Positions 15,138-23,244 of a stretch of DNA of 64,000 nt are shown piece after piece. Numbering within the stretch: the stretch's first letter is position 1; each line of letters begins with the position of its first letter. The translations under genes and the position numbers were made by a program. This stretch comes from Nonomuraea angiospora (GTDB lineage: Bacteria; Actinomycetota; Actinomycetes; Streptosporangiales; Streptosporangiaceae). Location: contig NZ_JADBEK010000001.1 of the NCBI RefSeq assembly GCF_014873145.1, forward strand, positions 12,958,001 through 13,022,000, in the 5' to 3' direction. A model generated the notes under the pieces. It saw only the letters and a list, made by a program, of their open reading frames with translations. It was not told where the DNA came from and searched no databases.

Positions 15138-16997
15138 GTGAAAATCACCGATCTCCTCCCGGCCGAGCGGGCCGTGGCCGAAGCCCTGCCCCACGGCGGG
15201 CAGGTCGACCTGCGCTCGGGCGACCTCGACCCGGCGGTGCGCGCGCAGGCCCTGGCCGAGGTGCTCCTCGGCGAGCACCACGGGCCCAAGCCCGCCCTGC
15301 GCCTCATCGGCGCCCGGATCACCGGCCTGCTCCACCTGGCCTTCGCCGAGATCGGCTTCCCGATCACCCTTGAGCAGTGCGCCTTCGACGAGGCGCCCGA
15401 CCTGTACCAGGCGCGCACCCGGTTCCTCAGCCTGAGCGGCTCCACGCTGCCCGGCCTGATCGCCTCCAACATCCAGGTGGACGGCAACCTGCGCCTGGCC
15501 GGCTGCCACGTCACCGGCGAGCTGCGCCTGTCCGGCGCGCGCGTCAGCGGCAACCTCAACCTCAACCGCGCCCACCTGGACAACCCGGGCGGGACCGTCG
15601 TCAACGGCGAGCACCTCGACATCGGGGGCAACCTGGCGGCCCAGGACGGCTTCAGCAGCCACGGCGAGATCTTCTTCACGGCGGCGCGGATCGGCGCCGC
15701 CGTCAACCTCGACGACGCCCGCCTGCACGCGCCCGGCGGCATGGCCTTCGGCGCGTCCAACCTGACCGCCCAGGCGGGCCTGTTCGCGCGGGGGGTGACC
15801 GCCGACGGGGAGATCTCCGTGCGCTTCGCCCGCGTCGGCGGGCCGATCACGCTGCGCGGCTCGCGCCTGCGCAACCCGGGCGGCCTCGCCGTGCGCGGGG
15901 GCGGGCTCAACGCCGAGGGCGGCCTGTCCCTGTCCCTGGTCGAGGCCGAGGGCCAGGTACGCCTGGAGAGCGCCGCCGTCGCCCGTTCGCTCAACCTCGA
16001 CGGCGCCACCCTCCGCAACCCGGGCGGCGTGGCCCTGTTCGGAGACGGCCTCACGGTGGACGGCGCCCTGCACGCCCGCGAGGGGATGAGCGTGGAGGGC
16101 GAGATCAGCCTGCTCGACGCCTCCGTCACCGGCCCCGCCCACTTCGAGGGCGCCCGGCTGGCCAACCCCGGCGGCTCGGCCCTGACCGCCAACGGCATCA
16201 CGGTCGGCAAGGTCCTCAACCTCTGCGCCGGCTTCTCGGCGCAGGGCCGGGTCCGGCTGACCAACGCCCAGGTCGGCAGCCGCCTGTGCTTCGACGACGC
16301 CACGCTGGAGGCCCCCGGCCAGGTGGCGCTCAAATGCTGGCGGGTGGAGGCGCGCGAGCTGGCCCTGCGCACCGCCGTCCCCGTCCGGGGCACGGTGGAG
16401 CTGCGCCACGCGCGCATCGGCGTCCTGCGCGACGACCCCGGCGTCTGGCCGGACGCGATGCGCATGGACGGGCTCGCGTACGAGGTGCTCGACCCCATGC
16501 TGCCCGCCGCCGGACGGCTCGGCTGGCTGAGCAGGGATCCCGAGGGCTACCTGCCGCACGCGTACGAGCAGCTCGCCGCCATGTACCGGCGGCTGGGCCG
16601 CGACGCCGACGCCCGCGACACGCTCCTGGCCGGCCAGCAGCGGCGGCGCGCCACCCTCCCGTGGTACGCCGGGCTCTGGGGCCACCTCCAGGACGTCACC
16701 GTCGGGTACGGCTTCCGCCCCTTACGCGCGGCCGCCTGGCTGCTGGCGCTCCTGGCCGTGGGCACGACCGTGTTCGGCCTGGCCGCGCCGCCGCCGCTGA
16801 AGGCGGGGGAGGCGCCGCCGTTCCACCCGCTCGTCTACACGCTGGACCTGCTGCTGCCGATCGTCGACTTCGGGCAGGAGAAGGCGTTCAACCCGCTCGG
16901 CGGGACGCAGTGGCTCGCGTACGGGCTGATCGCCGCCGGCTGGGTGCTGGCCACCACGATCGCCGCGGGCCTGACCAGGTCGCTGCGCCGCGCGTAG
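15138..16997 (+). CDS. Membrane-anchored repeat (beta-helix-like) protein of unknown function
   Basis: Residues from about 80 to 430 consist of repeats with a G-x-L-x-L rhythm. Within them I count five consecutive units of 48-49 residues, each opened by a turn of the form L(x)(N/A)PGG (LDNPGG, LHAPGG, LRNPGG, LRNPGG, LANPGG), with LEAPGQ opening a sixth. This suggests a solenoid with two or more coils per unit. A TPR-like linker (YEQLAAMYRRLGRDADARD) and two to three C-terminal membrane helices follow (about 535-615). Similar proteins are sometimes annotated 'membrane-associated oxidoreductase', but I see no cofactor motif. The GTG start is 53 bases after the pentapeptide gene, and the two may be functionally linked. 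Confidence 0.65.
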   Translation: MKITDLLPAERAVAEALPHGGQVDLRSGDLDPAVRAQALAEVLLGEHHGPKPALRLIGARITGLLHLAFAEIGFPITLEQCAFDEAPDLYQARTRFLSLSGSTLPGLIASNIQVDGNLRLAGCHVTGELRLSGARVSGNLNLNRAHLDNPGGTVVNGEHLDIGGNLAAQDGFSSHGEIFFTAARIGAAVNLDDARLHAPGGMAFGASNLTAQAGLFARGVTADGEISVRFARVGGPITLRGSRLRNPGGLAVRGGGLNAEGGLSLSLVEAEGQVRLESAAVARSLNLDGATLRNPGGVALFGDGLTVDGALHAREGMSVEGEISLLDASVTGPAHFEGARLANPGGSALTANGITVGKVLNLCAGFSAQGRVRLTNAQVGSRLCFDDATLEAPGQVALKCWRVEARELALRTAVPVRGTVELRHARIGVLRDDPGVWPDAMRMDGLAYEVLDPMLPAAGRLGWLSRDPEGYLPHAYEQLAAMYRRLGRDADARDTLLAGQQRRRATLPWYAGLWGHLQDVTVGYGFRPLRAAAWLLALLAVGTTVFGLAAPPPLKAGEAPPFHPLVYTLDLLLPIVDFGQEKAFNPLGGTQWLAYGLIAAGWVLATTIAAGLTRSLRRA

Positions 16998-17003
16998 CGG
17001 CGC

Positions 17004-17861
17004 TCAGCCGCTGACGGCGCGCAGGGCGCCCGGGAGGCGGCCGGTCAGGCGGTCGAGCGCGGCCGAGGTGGCGGCGTCGGCCGGCAGGTAGACGACCACC
17101 CGCTGGTCGTCGTAGGAGAGCTCCAGCTGCTCGCGCTGGAGCCGCAGCTCCCCGGCCACCGGATGCGCCAGCCGTTGCACGGGGGCCGGCGCCAGCGGGA
17201 CGGGCGGCCGGGCCAGTCGCCCGCTGAACGCCTCGCCCGCCGCGAACGACAGCTCCGCGACCAGCTCCTCCGTGAACGGGTCGGCCTTGGTGGCCGCCAG
17301 CTTGAGCGCGGCCGCGTGCTCGTCGGCCACGCGGTCCCAGTCGGGGTAGGCGGCCCTGGCCCGCGCGTCGGCGAACACGTACCTGACCAGGTTGGGCGGA
17401 TCGCCGTCGAGCAGCCCCACCGGGCCGTACAGCCGCTCGAACCCCGAGGTGCGGGCGAGCACCTCGCTCACCCGGTTGAGCAGCACGGCAGGCGCGGGCT
17501 CGAGCCGGTCGAGCACCGCTCGCACCGTCGGGCGCACCCTGCGGGCCGGAGCCTGGGCCGCGCCCGGGCACAGCCGCACGTCGCCGCTGGCCACCTTGGC
17601 CAGCTGACGCACGTGGACGCGCTCCTCCTGCGTCAGCCGCAGCGCCTCGGCCAGCGTGATGAGCACCTGCGTGGACGGGTTGCGGTCGCGGCCCTGCTCC
17701 AGCCTGGTCAGGTATTCGACGCTCAGGCCCGCCAGAGTGGCCAGCTCGGACCTGCGCAGCCCCGGCGTGCGCCGCCGCGGGCCGCCGGGCAGCCCGACGT
17801 CCTCGGGCTTGACGGCCTCCCGGCGGGAGCGCAGGAACGCCCCCAGTTCGTTGTCACCCAC
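17004..17861 (-). CDS. XRE-family regulator with MmyB-like ligand domain
   Basis: The N-terminal third contains a Cro/C1-type helix-turn-helix (RSELATLAGLSVEYLTRLEQ) preceded by the family opener LGAFLRSRRE and the GLRRSE segment. The remaining ~170 residues are the MmyB-like domain (NRVSEVLARTSGFERLYGP, NLVRYVFADARARAAYPDWD), which in related proteins binds a fatty acid or similar ligand. Length (285 aa) is typical. It is divergent from the FMN-reductase gene, with a ~100-base intergenic region. In actinomycetes this class is usually next to the oxidoreductase gene it controls, so regulation of that gene is likely. Confidence 0.85.
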   Translation of the reverse strand: MGDNELGAFLRSRREAVKPEDVGLPGGPRRRTPGLRRSELATLAGLSVEYLTRLEQGRDRNPSTQVLITLAEALRLTQEERVHVRQLAKVASGDVRLCPGAAQAPARRVRPTVRAVLDRLEPAPAVLLNRVSEVLARTSGFERLYGPVGLLDGDPPNLVRYVFADARARAAYPDWDRVADEHAAALKLAATKADPFTEELVAELSFAAGEAFSGRLARPPVPLAPAPVQRLAHPVAGELRLQREQLELSYDDQRVVVYLPADAATSAALDRLTGRLPGALRAVSG

Positions 17862-17965
17862 GGTCCACGAGTCTAGGCCCGCAGCCCGGCCCGTATCGTG
17901 GCCCCGCGAGGGCCAGTCTCAGCCCGGCCTCCCTCGCCTGCCCGGCGTCCACGAGCCTGTGACGC

Positions 17966-18559
17966 ATGGAGAACATGACATTGGCAGTGATCACCGGCAG
18001 CGTTCGCGAAGGGCGGTTCGGCCCCAGGATCACCGAGTGGCTCACGGAGCGGGCGCGCACGCACGGGCTGTTCGACCTCGACGTGATCGACCTGGCGCTG
18101 ACGCCGCTGCCCGCGGTGATGCCCGCCACCCCCGAGGAACTGGCCGACGTGGAGTCCCGCCCGGCGGCGCTCAGGCGGCTGGCCGCGCGGCTGGCGGCGG
18201 CGGACGCGTTCGCGGTGGTGACGCCGGAGTACAACCACAGTTTCCCGGCCTCGCTCAAGAGCGCCATCGACTGGCACTTCACGGCCTGGATGGCCAAGCC
18301 GGTCGCGCTCGTCTCCTACGGCGGGTTCGGCGGCGGGGTGCGGGCGGCCGAGCACCTGCGGCCGGTCTTCGCCGAGGTGCACGCCGTGACGATCCGCAAC
18401 ACGATCAGCTTCGACCAGCACTGGAGCCGGTTCGGCCCCGACGGCGAGCTGCTGGACCCGGAGGGGCCCGACGTCGCCGCCAAGGCGCTGCTCGATCAGC
18501 TCGGCTGGTGGAGCAGGGTGCTGCGGGACGCCCGCCGGACCACCCCCTACGTGGCCTGA
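17966..18559 (+). CDS. NADPH-dependent FMN reductase family protein
   Basis: This ~197-aa flavodoxin-like protein has the family phosphate-binding loop ITGSVREGRFGP at the N-terminus. The flavin/NAD(P)H-contacting segments TPEYNHSFPASLKSAIDW and PVALVSYGGFGGG are also present. It should reduce FMN, quinones or azo/nitro compounds with NADPH in the cytoplasm. Two starts nine bases apart are possible (ATG 17966 and 17975). The second has GGAG only three bases away, so the choice is open. It is divergent from the XRE/MmyB regulator, which probably controls it. Confidence 0.85.
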   Translation: MENMTLAVITGSVREGRFGPRITEWLTERARTHGLFDLDVIDLALTPLPAVMPATPEELADVESRPAALRRLAARLAAADAFAVVTPEYNHSFPASLKSAIDWHFTAWMAKPVALVSYGGFGGGVRAAEHLRPVFAEVHAVTIRNTISFDQHWSRFGPDGELLDPEGPDVAAKALLDQLGWWSRVLRDARRTTPYVA

Positions 18560-18563
18560 GGCC

Positions 18564-19553
18564 CTAACACAGGGCCATCGCGGTCTGCCACACGCCGGGC
18601 AGCGCCGCCAGGACCAGGTCCCCCTTGCGGCGCCGGTCCCGGCGCGTCTCCGCCCCCAGGTCGGCCAGCAGCTCGCGGAAGCCGTCCTCGTACCCGTGCT
18701 CGCCCGCCGCGGCCCGCTTGGCCAGGCAGCGGGCGTAGGTGGCCACCAGCCAGAAGACCGCCTCCCGGTGCAGGCCGCGCCGGATGAGCTCGCGGGTGCC
18801 GTCGATGGCGATGGGCCGCGCCGGCGGGGTGATGTCCGAGTCGAACGGGTAGGAGGGGACGCGGACGGCCGCCGCGGCGTCGAACACCTTCTCCAGCACG
18901 GCCAGGTGCCGCTCGACCCGGGCCGCGCTCAGGTGGGCGGCGCCCAGGAGTTCGAGCAGGCTCTCGTGGAAGTCCAGCCGGCCGTGCTCGGCGAGCAGCT
19001 CGCGCACAGCCACGTAGCGGCGCCGGATCGTGGGGTTGCGCAGCGCCGCCACCAGCAGCACGTGGGTGGTCACCCCGGTGCCGAACAGCCACGAGTTGAC
19101 CTGGTCGGGCAGGGGCGCCCGCTCGTCGATGCCGTTGATGAACCCGCGCACCCGGTCCATGGCGTTGGTGCACCGGGCCAGGATCCACGGCCGCTCGGCG
19201 AAGTCGCGCGAGACCACCCGCTGGATCTCGGTCAGCCGCCCGGACGGGTCGGCCAGCACGCAGGGCAGGTGGAAGCTGCCGGCCAGGTGGTAGTCGCTCA
19301 GCACCTCGTGCGTGGAGCCCACCTCGGAGACGGAGGAGACCTCCAGCAGGACCCCGCGGTAGGCGAACTTGCCCAGCCGGGCGGGCTGGTCCGCGATCAC
19401 GACGACGTCCACGTCCGAGGTCGCGGCCAGCTCGGCGGCCGGGTCGGCCCACAGGGCCGACCCGGTCAGGAAGGCCCCGTCGAAGCCCGGCAGCGCGGCG
19501 CCTTCCTCCAGCACCCACTGCCGAGCGATCTGTCTGGCTTCCTCAATCCGCAT
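18564..19553 (-). CDS. Nucleotidyltransferase-fold protein
   Basis: Residues 25-60 carry the Pol-beta/nucleotidyltransferase core GSALW followed by SDVDVVVI, i.e. the GS...DxD metal-binding motif. About 270 mostly helical residues follow with no family I can name. Enzymes with this fold adenylylate antibiotics, tRNA or proteins, or act as toxins. The 329-aa length and the lack of a clear partner antitoxin leave the role open. ATG 19553 has GGAGG six bases upstream; that ribosome site and the start lie inside the last codons of the upstream CopC-like gene (11-base overlap), so the two are translationally coupled. It converges on the FMN-reductase gene with only a 4-base gap. Confidence 0.65.
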   Translation of the reverse strand: MRIEEARQIARQWVLEEGAALPGFDGAFLTGSALWADPAAELAATSDVDVVVIADQPARLGKFAYRGVLLEVSSVSEVGSTHEVLSDYHLAGSFHLPCVLADPSGRLTEIQRVVSRDFAERPWILARCTNAMDRVRGFINGIDERAPLPDQVNSWLFGTGVTTHVLLVAALRNPTIRRRYVAVRELLAEHGRLDFHESLLELLGAAHLSAARVERHLAVLEKVFDAAAAVRVPSYPFDSDITPPARPIAIDGTRELIRRGLHREAVFWLVATYARCLAKRAAAGEHGYEDGFRELLADLGAETRRDRRRKGDLVLAALPGVWQTAMALC

Positions 19554-20133
19554 CAACTTCCTCCCGATCTGGGCCGCGGCGCGCGGTCCGGATCAGAACG
19601 AACGCGCCCAGCACGACAAGCACCGCCAGCCCGCCCCAGATCCAGCCGGGAACCCCCGCGGAGGCCGCGGGCCGCTCGCCGGCCGCCGCGGCGGACCCGA
19701 CCGCCTGGGGCGGCGTGCTCGCCGTCGGCCCCCCGCCGATGGACGAGGGCGAAGCCGATGGAGAAGGTGATCCTTTCACGCTGAAGGGGATTTCGCCCTC
19801 AATGGGATGCCCGTCGGACGAAACGACCCGCCAGGCGATGACGTACGGGCCCGGCGGGAGCGGCTGCGGGACGTCGGTGAGCACTTTCGGCCCGTCGAGC
19901 ACCGGCTTGCCGAGCAGGACCTCCTTGCCCGCCGCGTCGTGCAGCACGACGAACGGGAACTTCACGCTCGCGCTGTATTCGAGCTCGATCTCGTCGACCG
20001 AGCCGACCTGGGAGTTCTTGGCAGGCGAGCTGCTCTTGAGCGCGTCGTGCGCGAACGCCGGCGACGCCGGGAATATCAGGATGAGGGCGCACGCGAGCGC
20101 CGCCCCGATGATGTGCCGTGGCAGGAACGCCAT
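19543..20133 (-). CDS. CopC-like copper-binding secreted/membrane protein
   Basis: A signal peptide with predicted cleavage after AFA would leave His as the mature N-terminal residue (HDALKSSSP), as in Cu(II)-binding CopC. The second Cu ligand set, an Asp and His near the end of the domain, is seen as SSDGHPIEG. The domain spans about 30-125. A Ser/Pro linker and one C-terminal membrane helix (GWIWGGLAVLVVLGAFVLI) then anchor it. This is the CopC-domain form common in Gram-positives, often followed by CopD, but no CopD is present here. It should bind copper at the outer face of the membrane. It overlaps the nucleotidyltransferase gene by 11 bases. Confidence 0.85.
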   Translation of the reverse strand: MAFLPRHIIGAALACALILIFPASPAFAHDALKSSSPAKNSQVGSVDEIELEYSASVKFPFVVLHDAAGKEVLLGKPVLDGPKVLTDVPQPLPPGPYVIAWRVVSSDGHPIEGEIPFSVKGSPSPSASPSSIGGGPTASTPPQAVGSAAAAGERPAASAGVPGWIWGGLAVLVVLGAFVLIRTARRGPDREEVDAD

Positions 20134-20230
20134 GATGGGTCTCCAGAACGATCTCCCGGACGCGCGCGCGGCGCCGTCCGGACACAGGCAAGGGTACGCG
20201 CCCCGCCGGGCGCGCCAAGGGACTTGTGGG

Positions 20231-20782
20231 TCAGCCGAAGCGCCCGGGCCCGTGGGGTGGGCCTCGCCTGAGGATCGCGCCGGAAACGGTCCTTCCCGCG
20301 TACGCGGTCAGGTAGGGGGTGACCGGCCGCCACGAGGGCCGGCCGGCCTCGACCGGGACGGCGGCGGGCAGCGCGACGATCGGCCGCGGCGCGCCGTACA
20401 GGCGGATCATGAGCCACAGCGCGCGCTCGCCCCGGTGCAGCCACCAGGCCGTCAGCGCCGCCATCGTGAGATGGACCAGCGCCATGCCGGGCGCGGGATG
20501 CCCGTGCGCCGGACCGGCGTCGGCGGCGGGCGTGAGCCGCTCGAAGAGCTGGTGCATCAGCATCTGGGTGCTCACGGTCGCCACCAGCACCGCCGCGGGG
20601 CCGCGTTCGCGCCCGTCGACCAGGTACGCCAGCCCGAGCGCGGCCAGCACCCCGGCCAGATAGACCTGGAACGGCACCGGGCCGCCGCCCGCCAGCGCGT
20701 GCCCGCCCGCCGACACCGCGCCGCAGACCGTCGCGAACACGACGGCCCGCACAAGGCGCAGCACTGACGACGCGGAGGACAC
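20231..20782 (-). CDS. Small His-containing integral membrane protein, unknown
   Basis: I place the start at GTG 20782, nine bases after AGGAGA. An in-frame extension upstream to 20887 is possible but looks non-coding. The ~183-aa product has three to four hydrophobic helices and several His residues in or next to them (QMLMHQLFERL, HGHPAPGMALVHLTM, WWLHRGER). It ends in a basic Pro/Gly/Arg-rich tail. It precedes the CopC-like gene by about 100 bases on the same strand, so a role in copper handling is a reasonable guess. I do not recognise the family. Confidence 0.55.
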   Translation of the reverse strand: MSSASSVLRLVRAVVFATVCGAVSAGGHALAGGGPVPFQVYLAGVLAALGLAYLVDGRERGPAAVLVATVSTQMLMHQLFERLTPAADAGPAHGHPAPGMALVHLTMAALTAWWLHRGERALWLMIRLYGAPRPIVALPAAVPVEAGRPSWRPVTPYLTAYAGRTVSGAILRRGPPHGPGRFG

Positions 20783-21134
20783 AGCCGATATTCTCCTGGA
20801 AGGTCGGGAGAAATTCTCAGATTTCCATCGGGAATTACCCATTTGGCCGGTCCGGGCGGCCCCGCGATCGGCGTCGTAGCAGGTCATCCAGCTCTTGTCC
20901 GACGCTTCGGGACAAGGGCCCCGCGACGCCGGAACAGCGCGATGTGCGTTTGTGAAAGAGACGGCCTGCTATTGACACTTTTTCACCGGCGCTTTCCCAG
21001 CATGGGATATTCGCCTGCGGCGTGGCGTTGAAGAGCGCCTCGCCGCAACTGTAACCATCGTACCGATCTTGTCGGCCCGCTCGGCGGGCGGCACAGCCGG
21101 ACCCTGGCCTGACGCATCCCGAAAGGTACGGTAC
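20783..21134. other. Intergenic region between divergent genes
   Basis: I see no gene in these 352 bases. The region contains a consensus -35 TTGACA at 20972-20977 on the plus strand without a convincing -10 at normal distance. GTGAAA at 20952-20957 and TTTCAC at 20981-20986 form a small inverted repeat around it. It presumably holds the promoters of the membrane-protein gene (minus) and the secreted-protein gene (plus). Confidence 0.4.
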
Positions 21135-21923
21135 ATGTCCACTCCCAATTCACGGACAATTGCCCCAGCCAATTCCACCCGGACCAAGGCGCGTCACGCG
21201 ATGAGATGGGCGATGAGCGGCTCACTTTCGATGGCCCTGGTCGCCGCCCTGGTGCCGGCGGCGAGAGCGCAAGACGATCCCGAGAGCATCGAGCGCACCG
21301 CCGAATCCGGCGAAGCCGCCGGCACCGCCGAAACCGCCCCCGCCGCCACCACCCCCGGAACCGCCGACAACCTCGACCGCCGTCGCCGCCACCGCCGCTT
21401 CCCTCTCATCCACGGTGACAGATGCAGCCCGCACCTGTTCTTCAAGGTGCACACGCTCTCTCCGCGGAACTTCTTCCTGCCCCGCACCAACTACGTGGAC
21501 GGCCCCGGCGGCACGGTCACGGCGTCGGTCACCCGGGAGCACGAGGTCCGCGCGTTCCTGGAGACCGAGAACGAGCGGGCGTTCGACATCGAGACCGAGC
21601 GGCCGGAGGGCGTCAACGCCGCCAACCTGGTCCGCCAGCTCCGCCACTTCCGCCGGATGGGCCTTCCGCACCTCGAAGAGCGTCACATGGTCTTCACCGG
21701 CCACGAATACAGCCGGGAGATCACCAAGGGGATGTACGGCCATCTGTGGTACCGGGTCTTCGGCTACCGCGTCGGCTGGTCGGCCTGGCGGGTGATGGGC
21801 ACGTGCCGCGACGTCAGGGTCGCCAGCGGATACGCCAACATCCCCGCCAGGGTCGAGGGCTGGCGCTACTGGGAGACCAAGTACCCGACCTTCAAGCACC
21901 GCCGCCTGCCCTGGAAGCCGTGA
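21135..21923 (+). CDS. Secreted protein of unknown function
   Basis: ATG 21135 follows GAAAGGTACGGTAC. The N-terminus has a basic n-region, a hydrophobic stretch (MSGSLSMALVAALVPA) and a likely cleavage at ARA-QD, so the protein is exported. A 35-residue Ala/Thr/Glu-rich linker and an Arg-rich patch follow. Then comes a compact domain of about 150 residues with two cysteines (GDRCSPH and MGTCRDV) that could form a disulfide. The domain is rich in Tyr, Trp, Arg and His (GHLWYRVFGYRVGWSAWRVM). I do not recognise it. It stands alone between the copper-related genes and the two-component set. Confidence 0.6.
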   Translation: MSTPNSRTIAPANSTRTKARHAMRWAMSGSLSMALVAALVPAARAQDDPESIERTAESGEAAGTAETAPAATTPGTADNLDRRRRHRRFPLIHGDRCSPHLFFKVHTLSPRNFFLPRTNYVDGPGGTVTASVTREHEVRAFLETENERAFDIETERPEGVNAANLVRQLRHFRRMGLPHLEERHMVFTGHEYSREITKGMYGHLWYRVFGYRVGWSAWRVMGTCRDVRVASGYANIPARVEGWRYWETKYPTFKHRRLPWKP

Positions 21924-22027
21924 GCGTACGGCGCCGTTGGCCACGGGCGCGGGCCGTGGGACACTGCTCATGGCGCCGGGCAGGCGTGCGCCCCGTGCGG
22001 GCCGGGAGACCGCGGACAGAGGCAGAC

Positions 22028-22672
22028 ATGGCGACTCCCCCTTCGATCCGGGTGGTTCTCGTGGAGGACCACGCCATGGTCGCCGAGGCCATCGGGCTGG
22101 CGCTGGAGCGGGTGCCCGACATCGAGGTGGTGGCCCAGACCGGCAGCGTCGCCGGGGCGGTGGCCGAGACCGGCAGGTTCCAGCCGGACGTCGTCGTGCT
22201 CGACCGGCGGCTGCCCGACGGCGACGGGATCGCGGCCATCGGGCGGCTGGCGGCGGCGGCGCCCAGGGCGCGGGTGCTGGTGCTGACCGGCGAGGCGACC
22301 GTTTCCGTGGCGGCCCGGGCGGTGGCGGCCGGTGGCGCCGGGCTGGTGGTGAAGTCGTCCCGGCTGGGGGAGCTGGAATCGGCGGTGCGGGAGGTGGCGG
22401 CCGGCGGGGTGGTGTTCGCGCCCGGGCTGCTGCCCGGGGTGCTGGACCGGCTGACCGGTCGCGCGGGGCGCGTGGGGTCCGCGCTGACGGGTCGCGAGCG
22501 GGAGACGCTGCTGCTCCTGGCCGAGGGCATGGGCGCGCGCGAGATCGGCGAACGGCTCGGCGTGGCCCGCAACACGGCGCGCAACCACGTGCAGCACGTG
22601 CTGGAGAAGTTGGGCGCGAGGTCCAAGCTGGAGGCGGTCGCGCTGGCGCGCAGGGAAGGGCTGCTCGACTGA
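22028..22672 (+). CDS. NarL/LuxR-type response regulator
   Basis: Receiver domain residues 8-120 carry the acidic pair VEDHAM, the phosphoacceptor Asp in VVVLDRRLPDGDG, the Thr in VLVLTGEA and the Lys in VVKSSR. The C-terminal LuxR helix-turn-helix (about 150-212) reads LTGRERETLLLLAEGMGARE, then IGERLGVARNTARNHVQHVL. ATG 22028 lies after AGACAGAGGCAG. The gene begins a co-directional set with an ATPase-fold gene and a PAS histidine kinase, its likely cognate kinase. Target genes are unknown. Confidence 0.88.
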   Translation: MATPPSIRVVLVEDHAMVAEAIGLALERVPDIEVVAQTGSVAGAVAETGRFQPDVVVLDRRLPDGDGIAAIGRLAAAAPRARVLVLTGEATVSVAARAVAAGGAGLVVKSSRLGELESAVREVAAGGVVFAPGLLPGVLDRLTGRAGRVGSALTGRERETLLLLAEGMGAREIGERLGVARNTARNHVQHVLEKLGARSKLEAVALARREGLLD

Positions 22673-22765
22673 CGCATTTGCACCATCTCGCGTCCCACAG
22701 GTGTACCAGGCGCCTTGGGGCGGATGCGTCTCGTGATCGGATAATGGCTCCCCGAAAGTAGAGGG

Positions 22766-23194
22766 GTGGTCAGCGAGAAGACCGGGCAGTACCAGGTGGA
22801 CACGCCTCTGCCGAAGGAGATGGACAGCATCACGGCGGCGCGCCGGATCGTGCGCCGGGCCCTGGCCGAGTGCGGCTACCGGGGCCACCACGAGGACGTC
22901 CTGCTCGTGGTGTCGGAGCTGGTGACGAACGCGCTCGTGCACGGCGAGGGCCCGCCGTCCCTGAGGATGCGGGGCAGCGCGGTACGGGTGCGGATCGAGG
23001 TGGGCGACGCGGGGGAGCGGCTGCCCGAGCCGCGCGAGCCCGGTCCGTCGAACGGCTGGGGGCTGCACGTCGTCCGGCTCCTGTCCATCGGCTGGGGGAT
23101 CACGCCCGCCGACGGAGAGGAGGGCGGAAAGGTGGTGTGGTGCGAGCTGGCGCCCCGCCTCGCCCCGCTCCAGGCCCGCGCTACCGACAGCTGA
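22766..23194 (+). CDS. HATPase_c anti-sigma-factor-type regulatory protein
   Basis: This 142-aa protein consists of a single GHKL ATPase domain of the RsbW/SpoIIAB type. The N-box is VVSELVTNALVHGEG, the G1 region VGDAGERLP, and the later SNGWGLHVVRLLS segment is typical of the small actinomycete HATPase_c_2 proteins. It lacks a dimerisation/phosphoacceptor domain, so it is not a sensor kinase. Such proteins bind sigma factors or anti-anti-sigma proteins, or phosphorylate STAS partners, but none is encoded here. The GTG start follows GTAGAGGG. Its place between the response regulator and kinase genes suggests a linked signalling module. Confidence 0.8.
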   Translation: MVSEKTGQYQVDTPLPKEMDSITAARRIVRRALAECGYRGHHEDVLLVVSELVTNALVHGEGPPSLRMRGSAVRVRIEVGDAGERLPEPREPGPSNGWGLHVVRLLSIGWGITPADGEEGGKVVWCELAPRLAPLQARATDS

Positions 23195-23244
23195 ACCTGG
23201 CGGGCAGGTTTGGGCCATCGGGCCACGTCGTGAAAAGCTGCAGT

